DNA of 64,000 nucleotides from Datisca glomerata (Eukaryota > Streptophyta > Magnoliopsida > Cucurbitales > Datiscaceae). Below the pieces are notes generated by a model. The model was not told the origin of the DNA. It worked only from the letters and a program-made list of their open reading frames with translations, and ran no database searches. Positions 63,657 to 64,000 of the stretch are shown here, piece after piece; the first letter of the stretch is position 1; each line of letters begins with the position of its first letter. Where the stretch lies: positions 620,001 through 684,000 of the forward strand of contig QANY01004819.1 of assembly GCA_003255025.1 (NCBI GenBank), written 5' to 3'. The translations under genes were made by a program, and so were the position numbers.

Positions 63657-64000
63657 CTGCCCAACCCCAAAGAAAAACTGATGACATAAAACTTGATGTT
63701 CTGATATTGCGAGTAAAACATCAACCTGTTAATCAAATAAAGTAGGCTCACACGTTGGTTAGCTGGTGAAATACTTGCTGCTATTCCTCAGTCAGTTTCC
63801 TTGCATCGAACAGGGAGGGGTAAGACTAAGAGGTATTTCATAACTACTAAAACTACATCACTTGTCTAGCAAACATTGCATGGCTTCAACAAGATTAAGC
63901 CACAACTACATTGCAAACAATTTGTCCGAAAGAATTCGAAATAATTTAGTATAACTGTGCATTAGTGGTCATCCCACAAACATGAATAAGTGGGACGTTA
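63657..64000 (-). other. Upstream of the U2AF65-like start codon
   Basis: On the - strand TTTTTCTTTGGGGTTGGGCAG immediately precedes the ATG and looks like a 3' splice site, so this stretch may be the end of a 5' UTR intron rather than the promoter. Confidence 0.5.

Overview
This is a plant nuclear window, almost certainly from a eudicot (species not identified). It is AT-rich and intron-containing, and most of it is nested, decayed transposable elements between two host genes. No bacterial-type operon, RNA gene or CRISPR array was found. One ambiguous base (N) lies at 53502 inside poly-C tracts.

Layout. At 2-556 is the C-terminal part of a glycine-rich protein gene running in from the left. 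From 557 to 3529 there is no gene, but there is a ~190-bp plastid-like insertion and a 47-bp triple repeat. From 3530 to 37015 lies a block built from one family of long Ty3/gypsy retrotransposons of the Tat/Ogre type: ORF1 upstream of gag, an intron-like spacer between protease and reverse transcriptase, and a second RNase H-like domain. Element A is on the + strand (4450-21594) and its 3' LTR is split by a 2.3-kb solo LTR with a 5-bp target duplication. Its 5' flank, carrying a three-exon fragment of an unidentified gene, reappears after its 3' LTR. I read this as an old ~18-kb tandem duplication with a 7-bp microhomology junction. The second copy is reduced to a single LTR (C), which was then split by the inverted element B (22797-35605, - strand). 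All coding regions of A and B are broken.

From about 38.6 to 49.7 kb lies an 11-kb Mutator-like element (MULE). It holds a degenerate mudrA-type transposase gene (+) and a degenerate DUF1985/Ulp1-like cysteine protease gene (-), arranged convergently. Seven blocks of quasi-palindromic repeats built on CTACACGAT/ATCGTGTAG arms fill the non-coding gaps of both genes. A 1.4-kb piece of the protease gene has been copied into the transposase gene. The MULE itself seems to sit inside a short hAT-like element.

From 50424 to 63656 (- strand) is one apparently intact host gene encoding a long, RS-rich U2AF65-like splicing factor. I could model nine coding exons giving 909 codons plus stop-compatible joins. 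Intron 4 (in transcript order) holds a 2.8-kb internally deleted gypsy element with identical-length LTRs and a perfect target duplication. Intron 3 holds a 1.06-kb non-autonomous MULE with a perfect 9-bp target duplication. These bracket a 42-nt exon that encodes the start of the second RRM.

The host genes appear unrelated in function. The most unusual material is the palindromic repeat system inside the Ulp1-carrying MULE and the layered history of the Ogre-like block.
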